Origin: Aliivibrio sifiae
GTDB taxonomy: Bacteria; Pseudomonadota; Gammaproteobacteria; Enterobacterales; Vibrionaceae
Direction: 5' to 3'
Length of the DNA: 64,000 nt
NCBI RefSeq assembly: GCF_002954705.1
Contig: NZ_MSCO01000002.1
Location: forward strand, 728,714-792,713
Both the position numbers and the translations under genes were made by a program. A model generated the notes under the pieces. It had not been told where the DNA came from. It did not search any database and saw nothing but the letters and a program-made list of their open reading frames with translations. Each line of letters begins with the position of its first letter. Within the stretch, counting starts at the first letter, position 1. Positions 49,901 to 61,469 of the stretch are shown here, in pieces.

Positions 49901-51468
49901 TGTGCTTTAAGCTGCTCTGCACGCTCTGCAATATTAGTAAACTGTCGAGCTTGCTCAATTAAGGCTTTTGCCTTATCTGATGCGTCATTACGCTCAACAT
50001 GACCAGCAATTGAAGTCACTAATGCTAAACCACGTTCAAATTGCTGAACAGCTGCAGAAGAAAGGTCCAACTTATGTTTAATCGCAAGAAGTGCTGTTGT
50101 TTGACGCTCTTCTTTTGCTTTTAATTCAGATTGAAGATCAATTGCATTGTTTTGCGTTAGTTCATCATTCGCTGTCAGCTGCTGTGCTTTCTCAAGTGCT
50201 TTAACCGCTTGTTGATATTGAAGCGCACGAGTCTGCTGCATATCCAACGCTTGTTGGTAGTCAGCAAGTTGTGTTTTAAGGCTATCAACTTCTTCTTCAG
50301 TTAGTTGTGCTTGCTCTTCTGACATTGCAAGTTGTTCAGCGGCTTCTTCCACCACCATTACTTGCTCTTCTAGACGCTCGGTTAGCTCTTCTAGATCTTC
50401 AGAATAACGCTCAATCTTCTCTTGTTGGCGAACGGCTGTTTGCACTAATTGAAGGTGATCTGAGGCAGCTTGATAATCTTGCTCAAGACCTGATTCAGAA
50501 TCAGTCAGTAGCTCTAGTTCACTCTGCATGTTATTTAATACAGAAGATAAACCGACTAAACTGTTTTGCGCATTCATTAACTCAACACGGTGCGTTAATG
50601 TTTGCTCAAGTTTTTTACGACGATCATTCGCATGACGCATGTAATCTGAAGCAACATAGTTAGTTGATTCAGTAATTAAATGTTTAAATAAGTCACGATC
50701 AGACTGAGTTGTTTTGATCGCTTCTAATGTCATACGGTTTTCACGTAGTGCCGCTTCCATATCTTGGAAAGCTTTCTTAACACCACCATTTTGTGGCAAT
50801 AAGTAATCACGTAAAGAACGCGTGATCGCACTTGAGATACCACCGTATAAAGACGCTTCGATTAAACGATAGAACTTAGAACGATCACTGGTATTACGAA
50901 GTTTCTTAGGCAGAACACCGTAATCAAACATTTGTGCGTGATAATCAGTAACTGAATTAAACGCTTTAAACTGAACACCTTCGTATTCTGCAACAATGTC
51001 TTTTACTTCATTAATTTGACGAACACGTGCTTGATTATCAGACACTGCCTCGATCATTAAATCAGTTGGTTTCACATGACTTGGAAGACCAACGATAATG
51101 AAAGGTTTAATGTCTACTTTCTTATCACGGCCAGCAACTTGCTGTAATTTAACAGCAAAAAGAACACGTTGATTACGAGAGTTTACAACGTCTAGTGCCG
51201 CATAACATGCACCCGGCTTTAATTTACCGTGTAGACCTTTATCACGAGACGCTTGTGAGCTACCCGCTTCAGTGGTATTACGGAAATGAAGCAGCGATTG
51301 GTCTGGAATTAATGTTGTGATAAACGCGGCCATAGTGGTCGATTTACCAGCACCGTTACCACCAGAAAGTGTCGTTACTAGATTATCAATATCAAAGGTA
51401 CGTGCAAAAAAGCCGTTCCAGTTAACCATGGTGAGTGATTGATATTTACCACGTTCAATCATGCTCAT
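46996..51468 (-). CDS. mukB: Chromosome partition protein MukB
   Basis: 1490 residues, the usual size. SMC-like ATPase of the MukBEF condensin. Walker [15 protein letters not shown] near residue 36 and the C-terminal signature [17 protein letters not shown] with Walker [13 protein letters not shown] bracket two long coiled coils (about 300-650 and 850-1170) and a hinge in between. The ATG at 51468 overlaps the mukE stop as ATGA; the next Met, at 51462 (MIERGKY), matches the E. coli N terminus and is an alternative start. Third in cmoM-mukF-mukE-mukB. Confidence 0.97.
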   Translation of the reverse strand: MSMIERGKYQSLTMVNWNGFFARTFDIDNLVTTLSGGNGAGKSTTMAAFITTLIPDQSLLHFRNTTEAGSSQASRDKGLHGKLKPGACYAALDVVNSRNQRVLFAVKLQQVAGRDKKVDIKPFIIVGLPSHVKPTDLMIEAVSDNQARVRQINEVKDIVAEYEGVQFKAFNSVTDYHAQMFDYGVLPKKLRNTSDRSKFYRLIEASLYGGISSAITRSLRDYLLPQNGGVKKAFQDMEAALRENRMTLEAIKTTQSDRDLFKHLITESTNYVASDYMRHANDRRKKLEQTLTHRVELMNAQNSLVGLSSVLNNMQSELELLTDSESGLEQDYQAASDHLQLVQTAVRQQEKIERYSEDLEELTERLEEQVMVVEEAAEQLAMSEEQAQLTEEEVDSLKTQLADYQQALDMQQTRALQYQQAVKALEKAQQLTANDELTQNNAIDLQSELKAKEERQTTALLAIKHKLDLSSAAVQQFERGLALVTSIAGHVERNDASDKAKALIEQARQFTNIAERAEQLKAQYKDLERSVRLQRQAQELATEYTKRFNITIDSEIVLEEEQARHEEMLETVQEQQENIVDKRSELKRQEQQLRSEAHRLESIAPKWIAANDALNKLNDQCGIELEDSHMVISQMQETLENERVLSTNKDRLAARKEELDSEIERLAAPGGSGDARLKGLADTLGGVLLSEIYDDITLSDAPYFSSLYGPARHAIVVSDLSGIKDKLVDLEDCPDDLYIIEGDIDAFDDSVFDADEMENAVCVHLNDRQMRYSRFPELPLFGRAAREQRLDTLREEREIAVEEHAKAAFDSQKLQRLYQSFNGFVSTHLAVAFDADPEVELKKAREQLSQASRQLNELVATEQQHKSQILASKEALSQLAKIAPHINVLEDETITERFEEISVQVEQVSEAESFLRQNGKAIAELESLQRALEVDPEQFDALKAEHEQIDTQLQSIKAQLFAISDLVERRHHFGYEDAVALLNKSSELNEQLKAKLVQAEQARTKAKEQQKQSQAQANQYNQVMASLKSSHQAKQETVQEFKRELQEFGVHADQSALERAEVRKGELNERLHSSRGRKSELEKGITSNELEIKGLVKQSRKVEKLYKELRTFVVNAKAGWCSVLRLARENDVERRLHKRELAYLSAEELRSMSDKSLGALRLAVADNEDLRDSLRASEDTSKPERKVLFYIAVYQHLRERIRQDIIHTDDPVEAIEEMETELGRLTEELTSRENRLALSSESVANIIRKTIQREQNRIRMLNQGLSQIGFGQVTGVRLNVGIRETHATLLAGLSEHQAQHQDLFGNPRFTFSEAIAKLFQRINPHIDVGQRSPQTLGEELLDYRNYLELNIEVNRGADGWLQAESGALSTGEAIGTGQAILLMVIQSWEDESRRLRSKDIMPCRLLFLDEAARLDGKSIATLFELCDRLDMQLLIAAPENISPEKGTTYKLVRKIFKDREHVHVVGLKGFGQESAASRTQQTLEEVEIAE

Positions 51469-52208
51469 GCATCACCTTCCAATTCTAATTCATGCTGCTC
51501 TTCAGCTGGCGTATCATCTAACTTTGCTGTTTCATCAAGATCAAAGCTTGATTGGCTTGATTCTTCCTGATGAACTACCACTGCTTCACCGTCACGGATC
51601 AAGCGTAATTGTGCTTCTTTCATATCATCATTAGAGCGAACATCTGCACCAAAACGGAATACCGCTTCACTAATACGGAATTTACCTTGTTCACCTACTT
51701 GAATGATCATACCTAGACGCTTTAAACGGCGTAGTGAAGTACGAACTTTATCAAACAGCTTTTCTTTATCTAAATCTGAACCAGATGCACGATTTGTTAC
51801 TAACTTCATTAGCTTTTGTTCATCAGCTAATACTAATAACTCATCAAACAACTCTTGGTTAGTAAAGATGCCTTCGTGAGCCAAACGCTCTGGACTTAGA
51901 TATAAGAAACACAAGACTTTACCAACCAACATGTCTATCTCAGCCAATACACTACGTGCAATGAAAGAGGTAGATCGCGGACGTAAGTAAAAGAAACCTT
52001 CTGGCGCTTTTACTAATTCAGCATGATAACGTTGGTAAAACATACCAAGCTCATGTTCAAACTCACACAATAAACCATGGTTATCTAAATCTTCGCTGGC
52101 AATATGGCGACCAGAACGCAATAAACTGTCTAATGCTGGGAATAATGGATTAGCAATCGCTTTTGCTAACTTCTCAGGCATGAATTCTTCAATATTTGTT
52201 AATGACAT
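51465..52208 (-). CDS. mukE: Chromosome partition protein MukE
   Basis: 247 residues from the ATG at 52208 ([18 protein letters not shown]), matching known MukE starts; in-frame sequence upstream belongs to mukF. Winged-helix subunit that bridges MukF and MukB. The [25 protein letters not shown] and [18 protein letters not shown] segments are strongly conserved. The C-terminal tail is acidic, as in other MukE proteins, and slightly longer than in E. coli. It starts 20 bases inside mukF. Confidence 0.96.
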   Translation of the reverse strand: MSLTNIEEFMPEKLAKAIANPLFPALDSLLRSGRHIASEDLDNHGLLCEFEHELGMFYQRYHAELVKAPEGFFYLRPRSTSFIARSVLAEIDMLVGKVLCFLYLSPERLAHEGIFTNQELFDELLVLADEQKLMKLVTNRASGSDLDKEKLFDKVRTSLRRLKRLGMIIQVGEQGKFRISEAVFRFGADVRSNDDMKEAQLRLIRDGEAVVVHQEESSQSSFDLDETAKLDDTPAEEQHELELEGDA

Positions 52209-53526
52209 TTGCTTGTACCTTCGCACCGAATTCGTTAATAGATTGCCAATCAGGTTGAACGGCTTGGAAATCGGCTTCTGAATAACCGAGACGCACTGCT
52301 TGATCTACCACGATACGGGCAAGATCAAAGTGCTGAGAATGAGGATAAGTCGTTAGGTAGTTTTTAAGCATTGTACCTAATTCCATCGCTTCACCCGTCG
52401 CTTTATGACGCTGAAGCATTTCACTCACTTGTTCTGCTAAGATATCTGTGATTACACTTAATTCTTCGTATTCCATTTCATCTGGAACAATACCGGTAAC
52501 TTCGTCGTCACGCAGGATTAAGGCTTCATCACGCATATCTCGTAATCGTTCTGTATCGGCATACGTTAACAACCAAGGCGCATCAAAATAGCCTTTAACT
52601 GAATCACGCAAACGTTGACTGAACGCACGGTTTTTATCCATATCAATCGCAGTACGGATAAATTTATGTACGTGTCTGTCGTAGCCAATCCATAAATCAA
52701 TCGCTTGTTGCCCCCAACTTACAATGCGGTCAAGTTTCATTTGCAATGAATACAGCAAGGCATCAATAAACTCTAACTCTTCATTACCATAAACAATTTC
52801 TTGAATATTCAGTAACTCCGTTTGAAGTTGATCACCCGCCGCTTGCAATGAATCTTGTAATTCACGTAGATTGCCAGAGGTTTCATCAAGCAGCTTTTCA
52901 CAGCTAGAAATCGCTTCACGCCAATTTTGGTTTAGCAGCTCTGCAATTTCTTCTTTAACTGATTGTTGTTGCTCATCCATGACACGTTGGTTTAGATCGA
53001 TACGATCAAAGATCTCTCCAACTGAATATTTCAGAACTCCGAATACGTTTTTACGCCAGTGCTTTGCTTCGCCACCTTTTTCAGCGGCTTGCGATGCTTT
53101 CTGGATCTCTTCTGCTACCATCGTCAACTGAATAGAAAGCTTCAATTTAGAGAATTGACGGTGGCGCACGTAGTAATCGGTAATACCAATCGCTAATGGT
53201 GTTAGACGATAGATGTTCATTCCATCGGTACTTTCACCACTAAAACGGCTAATTAATCGTTGTTTTACTAATTCATTGATTGCATTGTTCGCACGAAAAG
53301 CAATGGTGTCATTGGATTGTCCAAATAAACCACTGATGATACCAAACGCATCGTGAAGTTCACCTTCACCTAGTTCATCATCAAATCTTTCATTACTGAG
53401 AACAGCAATGGCCAACAAAAATGCCAGACGCTCGGTCGGCAAGTTCAATGAGAAATCGTGCTGCTTTACCCAGCCAACCAGTTCATCAACCGTTTGGTCT
53501 GTAACAGCATTAGAAAACTCACTCAT
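52189..53526 (-). CDS. mukF: Chromosome partition protein MukF (kleisin)
   Basis: 445 residues from the ATG at 53526 (MSEFSNAV), as in E. coli; the in-frame extension upstream overlaps nothing but is not conserved. Kleisin of MukBEF: N-terminal winged-helix dimerisation domain, a helical middle with [35 protein letters not shown], and a C-terminal winged helix that contacts the MukB head. Follows cmoM by 25 bases. Confidence 0.96.
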   Translation of the reverse strand: MSEFSNAVTDQTVDELVGWVKQHDFSLNLPTERLAFLLAIAVLSNERFDDELGEGELHDAFGIISGLFGQSNDTIAFRANNAINELVKQRLISRFSGESTDGMNIYRLTPLAIGITDYYVRHRQFSKLKLSIQLTMVAEEIQKASQAAEKGGEAKHWRKNVFGVLKYSVGEIFDRIDLNQRVMDEQQQSVKEEIAELLNQNWREAISSCEKLLDETSGNLRELQDSLQAAGDQLQTELLNIQEIVYGNEELEFIDALLYSLQMKLDRIVSWGQQAIDLWIGYDRHVHKFIRTAIDMDKNRAFSQRLRDSVKGYFDAPWLLTYADTERLRDMRDEALILRDDEVTGIVPDEMEYEELSVITDILAEQVSEMLQRHKATGEAMELGTMLKNYLTTYPHSQHFDLARIVVDQAVRLGYSEADFQAVQPDWQSINEFGAKVQANVINKY

Positions 53527-53551
53527 TGTGTATCCTTTGTGTACATCATTA

Positions 53552-54331
53552 TTATTTTCTCTTCGCCCATACGTGAATATAACGACCAAGAGAGAGATAA
53601 GGTTCTTGACGGCATAACTGCTCTTCTAGTTTAAGCACATCTTCGATTTGATAGTCTCCCATGTATTCCATGTTACCAATGTAATCATGAAATGAGCGAA
53701 TACCCGACTTTCCTTGAATTTCATAACCAGCGTCTTCAATCCACTGGTAAACCTCATTTGGCATTAAGCCTTTTTGTGGTTGTAACTTAAACCGTTTTCT
53801 ATGTGGCATGCCATCTAAAACATGAGGAATATTGCCACAAATCACATTTTTCAATACTAAACCGTGATGATTATAAAACATAATCGAGGCATACCCACCC
53901 GGTTTTACTTGTTCTAATAAAATATCCAATGCAGCTTTCGGATCTTCTAACCATTCCATAACAGCATGAAAGAGTAGAATATCAACCTTACCCACTTCGT
54001 GTTGTTCAATTTCTTGTACAGCAGAGTGAATAAATTGATATTGAGCCAATAAACCATTGTCTTGAACCGATTGTTTCGCTAACTTCAACATTTCTGAAGA
54101 AATATCACATAACGTCACCAAATGTCCTAACTGGGCAATTTGTTGAGATACTTGACCAATCCCCCCACCAGCATCTAATACAGTAAGTGGCGCAGAACTT
54201 GCTTTACTATTAGCTAAGATGGTTTCCATATCTTGCCATACAATAGTTTGACGGATCTCGCCTTTGTCAGAACCATAAATGTTCTTAGCAAATTTGTGGG
54301 CGATGTCGTCGAAATTACGGTCTTTATTCAC
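53552..54331 (-). CDS. cmoM: tRNA 5-carboxymethoxyuridine methyltransferase CmoM (SmtA)
   Basis: 259 residues. SAM-dependent methyltransferase: N-terminal [16 protein letters not shown] is diagnostic, motif I is [13 protein letters not shown] near residue 50, and [20 protein letters not shown] closes the protein. CmoM methylates the wobble base cmo5U34 to the methyl ester in several tRNAs. Gene order cmoM-mukFEB with elyC divergent is the same as in E. coli, which strengthens the call. Confidence 0.93.
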   Translation of the reverse strand: MNKDRNFDDIAHKFAKNIYGSDKGEIRQTIVWQDMETILANSKASSAPLTVLDAGGGIGQVSQQIAQLGHLVTLCDISSEMLKLAKQSVQDNGLLAQYQFIHSAVQEIEQHEVGKVDILLFHAVMEWLEDPKAALDILLEQVKPGGYASIMFYNHHGLVLKNVICGNIPHVLDGMPHRKRFKLQPQKGLMPNEVYQWIEDAGYEIQGKSGIRSFHDYIGNMEYMGDYQIEDVLKLEEQLCRQEPYLSLGRYIHVWAKRK

Positions 54332-54400
54332 AGTGGTTAAGTTATGATATTATCTATTGGAAACAAGCATTGTCGCATAAGAGCTCAAGGAAGTAACAGC

Positions 54401-54454
54401 ATGACGCTGTTTTTTGCTCTCAAGTGGTGGTTTTTCATTCTATATCAGCGGTAA
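54401..54454 (+). CDS. Possible 17-residue leader peptide before elyC
   Basis: An ATG preceded by AAGGAAG at 6-base spacing opens a 17-codon frame, MTLFFALKWWFFILYQR, rich in Phe and Trp. It ends at TAA TAG, in the same frame as elyC, whose ATG follows 12 bases after the TAA and has no clear ribosome site of its own. A small hairpin ACAGC-GCTGT with a T run overlaps its start. Could be a coupling or attenuator leader or a tiny membrane peptide; a chance ORF is not excluded. Confidence 0.45.
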   Translation: MTLFFALKWWFFILYQR

Positions 54455-54466
54455 TAGTCAAAAAAT

Positions 54467-55330
54467 ATGTTTGAGTTAAAGAAGTTTGTATCATCAATGC
54501 TGATGCCCTTACCTGGATTACTCCTAATTGGGTTCATCGGTCTATTCATTTTATGGTTTTCAAAAAGGAAAGGATTTGCCTCTTTTTTACTAACATTGTC
54601 TCTTGTGGGGATTTTCATGCTGTCTTTTCAGCCAATCACTGCCCCATTATTAACAACAACTGAGCGCATGTACCCCTCATTCATCGCACCTGATGTGCCT
54701 GTTGAATATGTTTTGGTTTTAGGGAACGGTCATGTTGTTGATGATGAAATTTCTCCCATTTCCGAATTATCTCGTGCAGCTGTTATGAGGCTAACAGAAG
54801 GGATCCGTATCTACCGTATGTATCCTGGAGCGAAATTAATCTTATCAGGTTACAGTGGTGGAACAACGGTAAGCCATGCGCGTATGATGGCCCGTGTAGC
54901 CCTTTCTCTTGGTGTAAATAAATCAGATATTCTTTTATTAGAAAATGCTCGAGATACTCACGAAGAGGCGATTCAAACCCTTAATTCAGTAGGTAAAAGC
55001 AATTTAGTCCTTGTCACTTCTGCTAGTCACATGCCAAGAGCAATGAAAGAGTTCCACAATTTAGGGCTAGCACCAACACCAGCACCAACAAATTACTTAG
55101 CGCACTCACAAATTAAACAACCGTGGGAAAAATATGCACCAAAAGCGAAGTATTTAGAACAATCTGAACGATTTTGGTATGAGCAAATGGGTCGCTGGTT
55201 TATGGATCTTAAAGATCTTTTAATGGCAAGAGAAGAACAAGCACAAGAAACAAACAAAATTGAGTTTGAAGACGTTATGGATAAAGTAGATGATATAACA
55301 GAATCTCTACCATTACCGAAAGGCAAATAG
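54467..55330 (+). CDS. elyC: Envelope biogenesis factor ElyC (DUF218/YdcF-like)
   Basis: 287 residues. Two N-terminal hydrophobic segments (about 10-32 and 38-58) precede a DUF218 domain with YVLVLGNGHVVDD near residue 80, RLTEGIRIYRMYPGAKLILSG, NARDTHEEA and VTSASHMPRAM. In E. coli ElyC supports peptidoglycan assembly by affecting undecaprenyl-phosphate carrier use. It is divergent from cmoM-mukFEB, as in E. coli. The C-terminal tail of about 30 charged residues looks variable. Confidence 0.88.
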   Translation: MFELKKFVSSMLMPLPGLLLIGFIGLFILWFSKRKGFASFLLTLSLVGIFMLSFQPITAPLLTTTERMYPSFIAPDVPVEYVLVLGNGHVVDDEISPISELSRAAVMRLTEGIRIYRMYPGAKLILSGYSGGTTVSHARMMARVALSLGVNKSDILLLENARDTHEEAIQTLNSVGKSNLVLVTSASHMPRAMKEFHNLGLAPTPAPTNYLAHSQIKQPWEKYAPKAKYLEQSERFWYEQMGRWFMDLKDLLMAREEQAQETNKIEFEDVMDKVDDITESLPLPKGK

Positions 55331-55350
55331 CAGCTTTAAACTATTGATAT

Positions 55351-55387
55351 AAAAAAGCACGAACCCAAATTAGGTTCGTGCTTTTTT
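55351..55387. terminator. Bidirectional terminator between elyC and kdsB
   Basis: AAAAAAGCACGAACC and GGTTCGTGCTTTTTT form a perfect 15-bp hairpin with a 7-nt loop, giving a T tract in both directions. Confidence 0.93.
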
Positions 55388-55439
55388 ATACGTATCGATA
55401 AGTATCTGATTATTTTTACTTACTTTAGGATAATTACAA

Positions 55440-56207
55440 TCATTTATCCGAATGAGTATTACTTAAAATGATAGATCTCACTTTTTCTAAATCTTCAGGT
55501 GTATCAACCCCAGCAGCCGGTGCCTCTTTTGCAACTGCTACATGAATTTTCTCACCGTACCAAAGCACACGAAGTTGCTCTAGGCATTCGATTTTTTCAA
55601 GTACGCTTGGTTGCCAATTAATATACGTATTAATGAAACCTGCACGATACGCATAGATACCAATATGACGAAGTAATGGGTTCGCAGTTAGTGATTCACC
55701 TTGTGCAAACGCATCACGATCCCATGGGATCGAAGCTCGACTAAAGTACAAGGCGTACCCTTCAGCATCAGTAACTACTTTTACAGCATTTGGGTTAAAG
55801 ACATCATCTTCTTCATCAATGGTAACGGCCAATGTTGCCATTGGTGCCACCGAACCTGATAGGTTTTGTGCGACTTGTTGAATAATACTCGGTGGAATAA
55901 GAGGCTCATCACCTTGTACATTTACAACAATTTCATCTGCCGTAATCCCACATTTCTCAATAACTTCAGCTAGACGTTCTGTACCTGATTCATGAGCAGG
56001 GGAAGTAATGCATACATCACCACCAAAGCCTTTAACCACAGCTTCAATACGAGGATCATCTGTTGCTACGATAACACGGTCAGCTCCCGCTTTTGATGCT
56101 TGCTCATAAACCCATTGAATCATCGGCTTACCACAAATATCAGCCAATGGCTTACCTGGTAAGCGCGTTGATTGGTAACGAGCAGGAATTATAACTGTGA
56201 ACGACAT
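55440..56207 (-). CDS. kdsB: CMP-KDO synthetase
   Basis: 255 residues. 3-deoxy-manno-octulosonate cytidylyltransferase: activates KDO with CTP for lipopolysaccharide inner core synthesis. Nucleotide-binding start [19 protein letters not shown], then VATDDPRIE and [12 protein letters not shown]. It starts 19 bases inside ycaR and is last in comEC-msbA-lpxK-ycaR-kdsB, the same order as in E. coli apart from missing ycaQ. Confidence 0.96.
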   Translation of the reverse strand: MSFTVIIPARYQSTRLPGKPLADICGKPMIQWVYEQASKAGADRVIVATDDPRIEAVVKGFGGDVCITSPAHESGTERLAEVIEKCGITADEIVVNVQGDEPLIPPSIIQQVAQNLSGSVAPMATLAVTIDEEDDVFNPNAVKVVTDAEGYALYFSRASIPWDRDAFAQGESLTANPLLRHIGIYAYRAGFINTYINWQPSVLEKIECLEQLRVLWYGEKIHVAVAKEAPAAGVDTPEDLEKVRSIILSNTHSDK

Positions 56208-56386
56208 AGCTCTACCTCTTCCATTGTCATACGACGAGCTTCAGGCTCAAGCATTACTGGAATACCTTCTTTAATTGGGTATGCAAGACGATCAATTTTA
56301 CAGATCAATTCTTGCTTATCTTTATCGTAGTTCAGTTTTCCATTACACACAGGACAAGCAACGATTTCAAGAAGACGATAATCCAT
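56189..56386 (-). CDS. ycaR: YcaR/Trm112-family small protein
   Basis: 65 residues. Starts [20 protein letters not shown]; the CPVC pair and a later Cys suggest a zinc-ribbon-like Trm112p fold, and [15 protein letters not shown] is the family's C-terminal signature. Function in bacteria is not settled. It overlaps lpxK by 20 bases upstream and kdsB by 19 bases downstream, so translation of the three genes is probably coupled. Confidence 0.9.
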   Translation of the reverse strand: MDYRLLEIVACPVCNGKLNYDKDKQELICKIDRLAYPIKEGIPVMLEPEARRMTMEEVELCRSQL

Positions 56387-57374
56387 ATTGTTCTTTTACC
56401 TCTATAATTTTATCTAATATTTGTTGTGCTTTTTCTTCTGGGAATTTAGCATCAACAGGTAAATACCACCATGACGACTGAGCAAAGGACTGACACTTAA
56501 CTGCATCTTTCTCTGTCATAATTAATTGCTCGCCATGCTGCATTAAATTTTCAATTTCTGTTGGTTCAAACGCTTTATGATCACCAAAGGCTTGAGTATG
56601 AACAACATCTGCTTTTAGTGATTTTAACGTCTCAAAAAAGCGTGGAGGATGACCAATACCCGCAAATGCAACCAAATTTGATAAAGAAGAAATATCACGT
56701 TTTTCACCCGTAACTAAATTAATCGCATTACTTGGTTCAAGCCGCATTGATATTTCATTATCTTTTGGGCGCTCTCCATTACAAATTAAGAAATCAACCG
56801 TTGATAAACGATCTACCCCCTCTCTTAATGGTCCTAATGGAATGTACTTCCCATTACCAAAACGACGTTTTCCATCAATGATAATGAACTCAACGTTACG
56901 CTGTAATGCATAGTGTTGCAAACCATCATCGGTAATAATTATATCAACACCTTGCGATTCAAGCACTTTAACGGCATCACTTCGCACAGGGGCAACCACA
57001 ACATCCGCTTTGGTGCGTTGTTTTATCAATACGGGTTCATCACCTGAAATATCCGGTGTTGTCGTTTCAGTCAGTAAGTAAGGATAATACGGTGCTTTAC
57101 CACCATAACCACGAGAGGCAACACCAACTCTGTACCCTTTCAGTTGAAGTTGTTCAACTAACCATACAACAACAGGAGTTTTACCATTCCCCCCCGCGGT
57201 AATATTTCCGACAACGACAACAGGAACAGAAGCTCGATAGCTTACTTTCTTACCCGATTGATAATCCGCTTTTCGTTTCGAAGCCAACCATTTAAATAAG
57301 CAACTTAGTGGCCATAATATTGGCCATAAAAGCTTTCCTAAAATATGATTATCAAACCAAATTTTCTCAATCAT
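56367..57374 (-). CDS. lpxK: Tetraacyldisaccharide 4'-kinase
   Basis: 335 residues. Phosphorylates the 4' position of the lipid A disaccharide at the inner membrane. One N-terminal hydrophobic segment (residues about 12-30) and the P-loop [19 protein letters not shown] near residue 55 are visible, then ITDDGLQHY with the catalytic Asp region near 145. Its ATG shares one base with the msbA stop (TAATG), linking lipid A completion and export. Confidence 0.95.
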   Translation of the reverse strand: MIEKIWFDNHILGKLLWPILWPLSCLFKWLASKRKADYQSGKKVSYRASVPVVVVGNITAGGNGKTPVVVWLVEQLQLKGYRVGVASRGYGGKAPYYPYLLTETTTPDISGDEPVLIKQRTKADVVVAPVRSDAVKVLESQGVDIIITDDGLQHYALQRNVEFIIIDGKRRFGNGKYIPLGPLREGVDRLSTVDFLICNGERPKDNEISMRLEPSNAINLVTGEKRDISSLSNLVAFAGIGHPPRFFETLKSLKADVVHTQAFGDHKAFEPTEIENLMQHGEQLIMTEKDAVKCQSFAQSSWWYLPVDAKFPEEKAQQILDKIIEVKEQYGLSSS

Positions 57375-59122
57375 TAATCACCAAACTGAATGCGGTGTAA
57401 CTGTGCATAAGCACCATCATGTGCAATTAGTTCAGCATGTGTTCCACGCTCAACAACTTCACCTTCATCGATGACAAGTATCTGATCCGCACTTTCAATT
57501 GTAGATAAACGGTGTGCAATAACTAATACGGTTTTGTCTTTTTGCAGCTCATCCAATGCTGATTGAATCGCTTTCTCTGATTCCGTATCTAACGCTGATG
57601 TTGCTTCATCAAGGATTAATACAGATGCATTTTGCAATAGAGCACGAGCAATAGCGATACGTTGACGTTGTCCGCCTGATAAACTTGCGCCGTTTTCACC
57701 TATCATGGTGTCAAAACCCTGCTCCATTTTATTAATGAAGTCAGAGGCATAAGCAAGTTCAGCCGCTTTTTCTATCTCTTCACGAGTAAACTTACCCTCT
57801 GAAGCATAAGAAATATTATTTGCTACCGTATCATTAAATAAATGCACATTTTGAGATACTAACGCAAAGTGTTTACGAAGGTTAGGAAGTTTATAGTCTT
57901 CAACTTTATCACCATCTAACGATATTGTACCCGAGTCAACATCGTAAAAACGGGTAAATAGATTCGCAATAGTACTTTTACCTGAACCTGAACGACCAAC
58001 TAATGCAACTGTCTTTCCACTTGGGATATCAAAACTAATATTTCGTAACGCAGGACCTTCCGCCGTTGGATAAGTAAACGTTACATTTTCAACTTTAATT
58101 TCACCATCAACTTTTTCTTTAGTAATCACGCCATCGTCTTTTTCTTTATCCATATCCATTAATTCGAACAAAGTTTGACAAGCTGCCATACCTCGTTGGA
58201 AATCAGACGTCACACCGGTTAACGATTTTAATGGGCGAAGTAAGCCAAACATAGCAGAAAATACAACGGTAAATGTACCTGGGGTTAATGTTTCTTTAAT
58301 TGAGTCAACACTTGCTAAGAATAATACCGTTACTAATGCGAGAGATGCGATCATTTGAATGATTGGATTTGCTAAGCCTTGAGCAACCACCATTTTCATT
58401 CCTTGTTGACGCATGTGATTACTGATGTTATCAAAACGCTCTGATTCAACTTTATGACCACCATAACTTAATACTACTTTATGGCCTTTCAGCATTTGTT
58501 CAGACGTTGCTGTCAATGAACCCATTGCTGTTTGCATACTCTTACTGATCTTTCTAAAGCGTTTAGAAACAAAACTAATAGCAAAGGCAACAACGGGGGC
58601 GACTATAATAAGCACTAAAGATAGCTGCCAACTATTCCAAAACATAAGACCAAGTAAACCAATAATACTTGCCGATTCACGGACAATATTAACTAACGCT
58701 TTACTGGTTGCAGAAGCAACTTGTTCTGAATCATAGGTAATACGAGAGAGTAAGCGACCTGTAGATTCTTGATCAAAGTAACTTACTGGCATATGCATAA
58801 AATGATTAAATATTTGACGGCGAATTCGCATTACTACGTTACTCGCGACCCAACTCATGCAATAGCCAGAAATAAAACCACTAAGACCACGAATAAACAT
58901 CATAGCTAAAATAATAAATGGCATTTTCTTTAAGAAGTCTGAATCTGCACTGCCAAAACCTTCATCTAATAATGGCTTCAATAGCGAAATCATGTAAGTG
59001 TCACTTAAGGCATTAACAACCAGAGCAACAATAGCTACCCATAGTCCGGCTTTATAGAGAGAGATTAATGGCCATAAACGTTTAAATGTTACCCATGTAG
59101 ATTCGTCTTTTTCAATAGTCAT
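57374..59122 (-). CDS. msbA: Lipid A export ATP-binding/permease protein MsbA
   Basis: 582 residues, normal for the family. Homodimeric ABC flippase that moves core-lipid A across the inner membrane. Six membrane segments lie in the first 330 residues; the ATPase domain has [19 protein letters not shown] (Walker A, near 380), [16 protein letters not shown] (signature, near 480) and [13 protein letters not shown] (Walker B). It lies between comEC and lpxK; 34 bases separate it from comEC. Confidence 0.96.
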   Translation of the reverse strand: MTIEKDESTWVTFKRLWPLISLYKAGLWVAIVALVVNALSDTYMISLLKPLLDEGFGSADSDFLKKMPFIILAMMFIRGLSGFISGYCMSWVASNVVMRIRRQIFNHFMHMPVSYFDQESTGRLLSRITYDSEQVASATSKALVNIVRESASIIGLLGLMFWNSWQLSLVLIIVAPVVAFAISFVSKRFRKISKSMQTAMGSLTATSEQMLKGHKVVLSYGGHKVESERFDNISNHMRQQGMKMVVAQGLANPIIQMIASLALVTVLFLASVDSIKETLTPGTFTVVFSAMFGLLRPLKSLTGVTSDFQRGMAACQTLFELMDMDKEKDDGVITKEKVDGEIKVENVTFTYPTAEGPALRNISFDIPSGKTVALVGRSGSGKSTIANLFTRFYDVDSGTISLDGDKVEDYKLPNLRKHFALVSQNVHLFNDTVANNISYASEGKFTREEIEKAAELAYASDFINKMEQGFDTMIGENGASLSGGQRQRIAIARALLQNASVLILDEATSALDTESEKAIQSALDELQKDKTVLVIAHRLSTIESADQILVIDEGEVVERGTHAELIAHDGAYAQLHRIQFGD

Positions 59123-59156
59123 AAGTACTTATTCTTCATATACAATTACCTTTATT

Positions 59157-61463
59157 CTACTCTGAATTTAGATTATCGCCAAATAGCTTTCTGTACCAGA
59201 CATTGTGATTGAGCAGTGAATAACCTTTAATCACCAAATTATTTTGGTCACTTGTAATATTGATCTGACCTAATTGAGCAGTATCTAACCATTTTATGTC
59301 TTTCTCTTCATATCGTTCTTGTATTGTTTTGCTCGGTAAATTCCAAGGGGTAAACCGCCCTGTAGACACAACTGCAATCTTCCCTTTCATCTCTTCTGTC
59401 CAACGAATTGTTGAAGAGCTATTAGAACCATGATGAGGTACAAGAAAAACATCCACATCACCAAAGTCATTTTGATTTAATATCAACATCTCTGAGATAG
59501 CATCAATGTCACCAGTTAATAAAAAAGTCCATTGTTCAACCTTAACTTTGATCACACACGAATGAGGATTATAAGCTCGTTTTACTCTCTTTGGAGGCCA
59601 GATCACGGTAAATAACATCTCTCCCTCCCGCCATTGTTCACCTTTAATACAATATTTATCGTTTACCCTTATCTCGCTAGTTCTAATCCATGCTGGATTG
59701 AATACATCAGTTAAGTATGTTTTTCCACCTGCATGATCATTGTCTGAATGACTAACAATCAAACCATTAATCGACTTAACCCCACGAGAATATAAAATGG
59801 GTTCAATAACACTTTCAGCAATACTGCCATTGCTCCATTTCATACCTGTATCATAAATGACGGTATGTCCTTGGTTTGATAATAGTACTGATAAGCCATG
59901 CCCGACATCCAGAAAATCAACTTGCCATTTTTTCTCTGGTTTAATCAAGACTGAACACAGTAATAAAAATACAAAAGGTTGAAAGAAATATTTCACAGGA
60001 AAGATGATTCTGACACCAATCAAACCAATGATAATAATAAGAATGCTATTCGTATGATGAGACAATACGAACCATGACTGATCTGCTTTTTCTGCCAACC
60101 ACCATATTGGAGTTAATGACCAATTAGCTAAACTCCAAGAGAGTTCTGAAATAGAATAATTTACTTGCCCAGAGAGAACAGCAAGTAAGCTTAAAGGAAC
60201 AGTGAGCAAGCTAACCCAAGGAACAGAGACTAAATTAATTATTGGTGATAAAAAACTGACTCCAGAAAAAAAGTAAGCCTGTATCGGTGCTAATAACACA
60301 AAGAGCCCACACTGGATAAAAACCACCTGACGCAGTTTCTCCATAAATGGACGAGATTTATTAATAAAGAATCGTTGGTAAAAATACAATGATAAAAGAA
60401 CCACAGATACAGCGCTAAACGAAAGCCAAAAACTCATAGATAATGCTGAAAAGGGATTAATAACAAGGCATAACAATAAGCACCATAGAAATAATAAATG
60501 CTTAGGCCACTTCCAACGAAGAATCAAAACTAATGATACTAAAAGACAGGCAATCAATGCTCTTATTGTAGGTAAAGAGAAATCCGCAAGCCATGCATAA
60601 AAAGTAGCGAGTAAACAACCAGTAATAACAGGCAACCAGACGGTAACTCGGTAAGACAAAAAGCTTCTAGCTATCTTTCCTAACCACCAACCAATAGCAA
60701 AGACAAAACCAATATGAAGACCTGATATTGCCATTAAATGAGCTAAACCTGAGTTCCTTAATACTTTCCACTCATTTGCATCTATATCACCTTTGTAACC
60801 AAAGGTTAACGCTAAAAGTAATGATTGAAACTCTTGCTTCAAAGTACGATCATAGACATTAAGAAACCACTGGTTTCTAATCGAAGAAGAATTATCAATC
60901 AACGTTGCATTAGTAATTTTACCATATGAGTGGATTCTTTTGGCTAGAGCGTAATCTTCAAGTTTATAGCCGACTTCATTATGTCGACCTATCGGAGGTC
61001 TCAGTTTGACAGTAAATTCCCATAATTCACCTTGCTTAAAAAGAGCTTTGGGTATTTCTTTTTCTAAAGACTTTTTAAAATCTCGAATCGAAAGCCTTAG
61101 TAAGGGCGATTGATAAAACTTAATAGGAGAAGTGTCAATATCACGAACTTGCACTAAAATTGAAGATGTTCTTTCTTTAAATGCAATTAGACTTTGAATT
61201 TCACCTTTGATGGTAATATCATGCCCCTGACTATAAAGTAGTTTGTTTACACTTTTATAGTAAGTTATGTGTGAGGATGTGATGATTAACCCCAGCAGGA
61301 TGCCTTGTATTAATCTAGCTTGGGAATATTTTAGTGTTATTAAATAACTAAAAACACACAGTAAAAATGCAAACGACGGCAGGTTTGTTGGCCAATAGGC
61401 TGACGACAAAAGAATAAGAATTACGACTACGATCTTTATGCGTATGTCATTAAAAAGAAGCAT
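59157..61463 (-). CDS. comEC: ComEC/Rec2-family DNA uptake channel
   Basis: 768 residues. Inner-membrane channel for single-stranded DNA during natural transformation. In order: N-terminal hydrophobic segments and an OB-like domain (about 70-200), the Competence membrane domain (about 220-480, with LMAISGLHIGFVFAIGWW), and a C-terminal metallo-beta-lactamase-like domain with DVGHGLSVLL, VSHSDNDHAGG and VPHHGSNSSS. The metal-binding motif is intact, so nuclease activity is possible. Its ATG is only 6 bases from the start of the divergent DUF2062 gene. Confidence 0.93.
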   Translation of the reverse strand: MLLFNDIRIKIVVVILILLSSAYWPTNLPSFAFLLCVFSYLITLKYSQARLIQGILLGLIITSSHITYYKSVNKLLYSQGHDITIKGEIQSLIAFKERTSSILVQVRDIDTSPIKFYQSPLLRLSIRDFKKSLEKEIPKALFKQGELWEFTVKLRPPIGRHNEVGYKLEDYALAKRIHSYGKITNATLIDNSSSIRNQWFLNVYDRTLKQEFQSLLLALTFGYKGDIDANEWKVLRNSGLAHLMAISGLHIGFVFAIGWWLGKIARSFLSYRVTVWLPVITGCLLATFYAWLADFSLPTIRALIACLLVSLVLILRWKWPKHLLFLWCLLLCLVINPFSALSMSFWLSFSAVSVVLLSLYFYQRFFINKSRPFMEKLRQVVFIQCGLFVLLAPIQAYFFSGVSFLSPIINLVSVPWVSLLTVPLSLLAVLSGQVNYSISELSWSLANWSLTPIWWLAEKADQSWFVLSHHTNSILIIIIGLIGVRIIFPVKYFFQPFVFLLLCSVLIKPEKKWQVDFLDVGHGLSVLLSNQGHTVIYDTGMKWSNGSIAESVIEPILYSRGVKSINGLIVSHSDNDHAGGKTYLTDVFNPAWIRTSEIRVNDKYCIKGEQWREGEMLFTVIWPPKRVKRAYNPHSCVIKVKVEQWTFLLTGDIDAISEMLILNQNDFGDVDVFLVPHHGSNSSSTIRWTEEMKGKIAVVSTGRFTPWNLPSKTIQERYEEKDIKWLDTAQLGQINITSDQNNLVIKGYSLLNHNVWYRKLFGDNLNSE

Positions 61464-61469
61464 TAACTC

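Noticed and set aside
54396..54416. ACAGC/GCTGT hairpin with T run as a plain terminator
   Set aside because: The stem is only 5 bp and no gene ends upstream on this strand; kept only as part of the leader-ORF finding.
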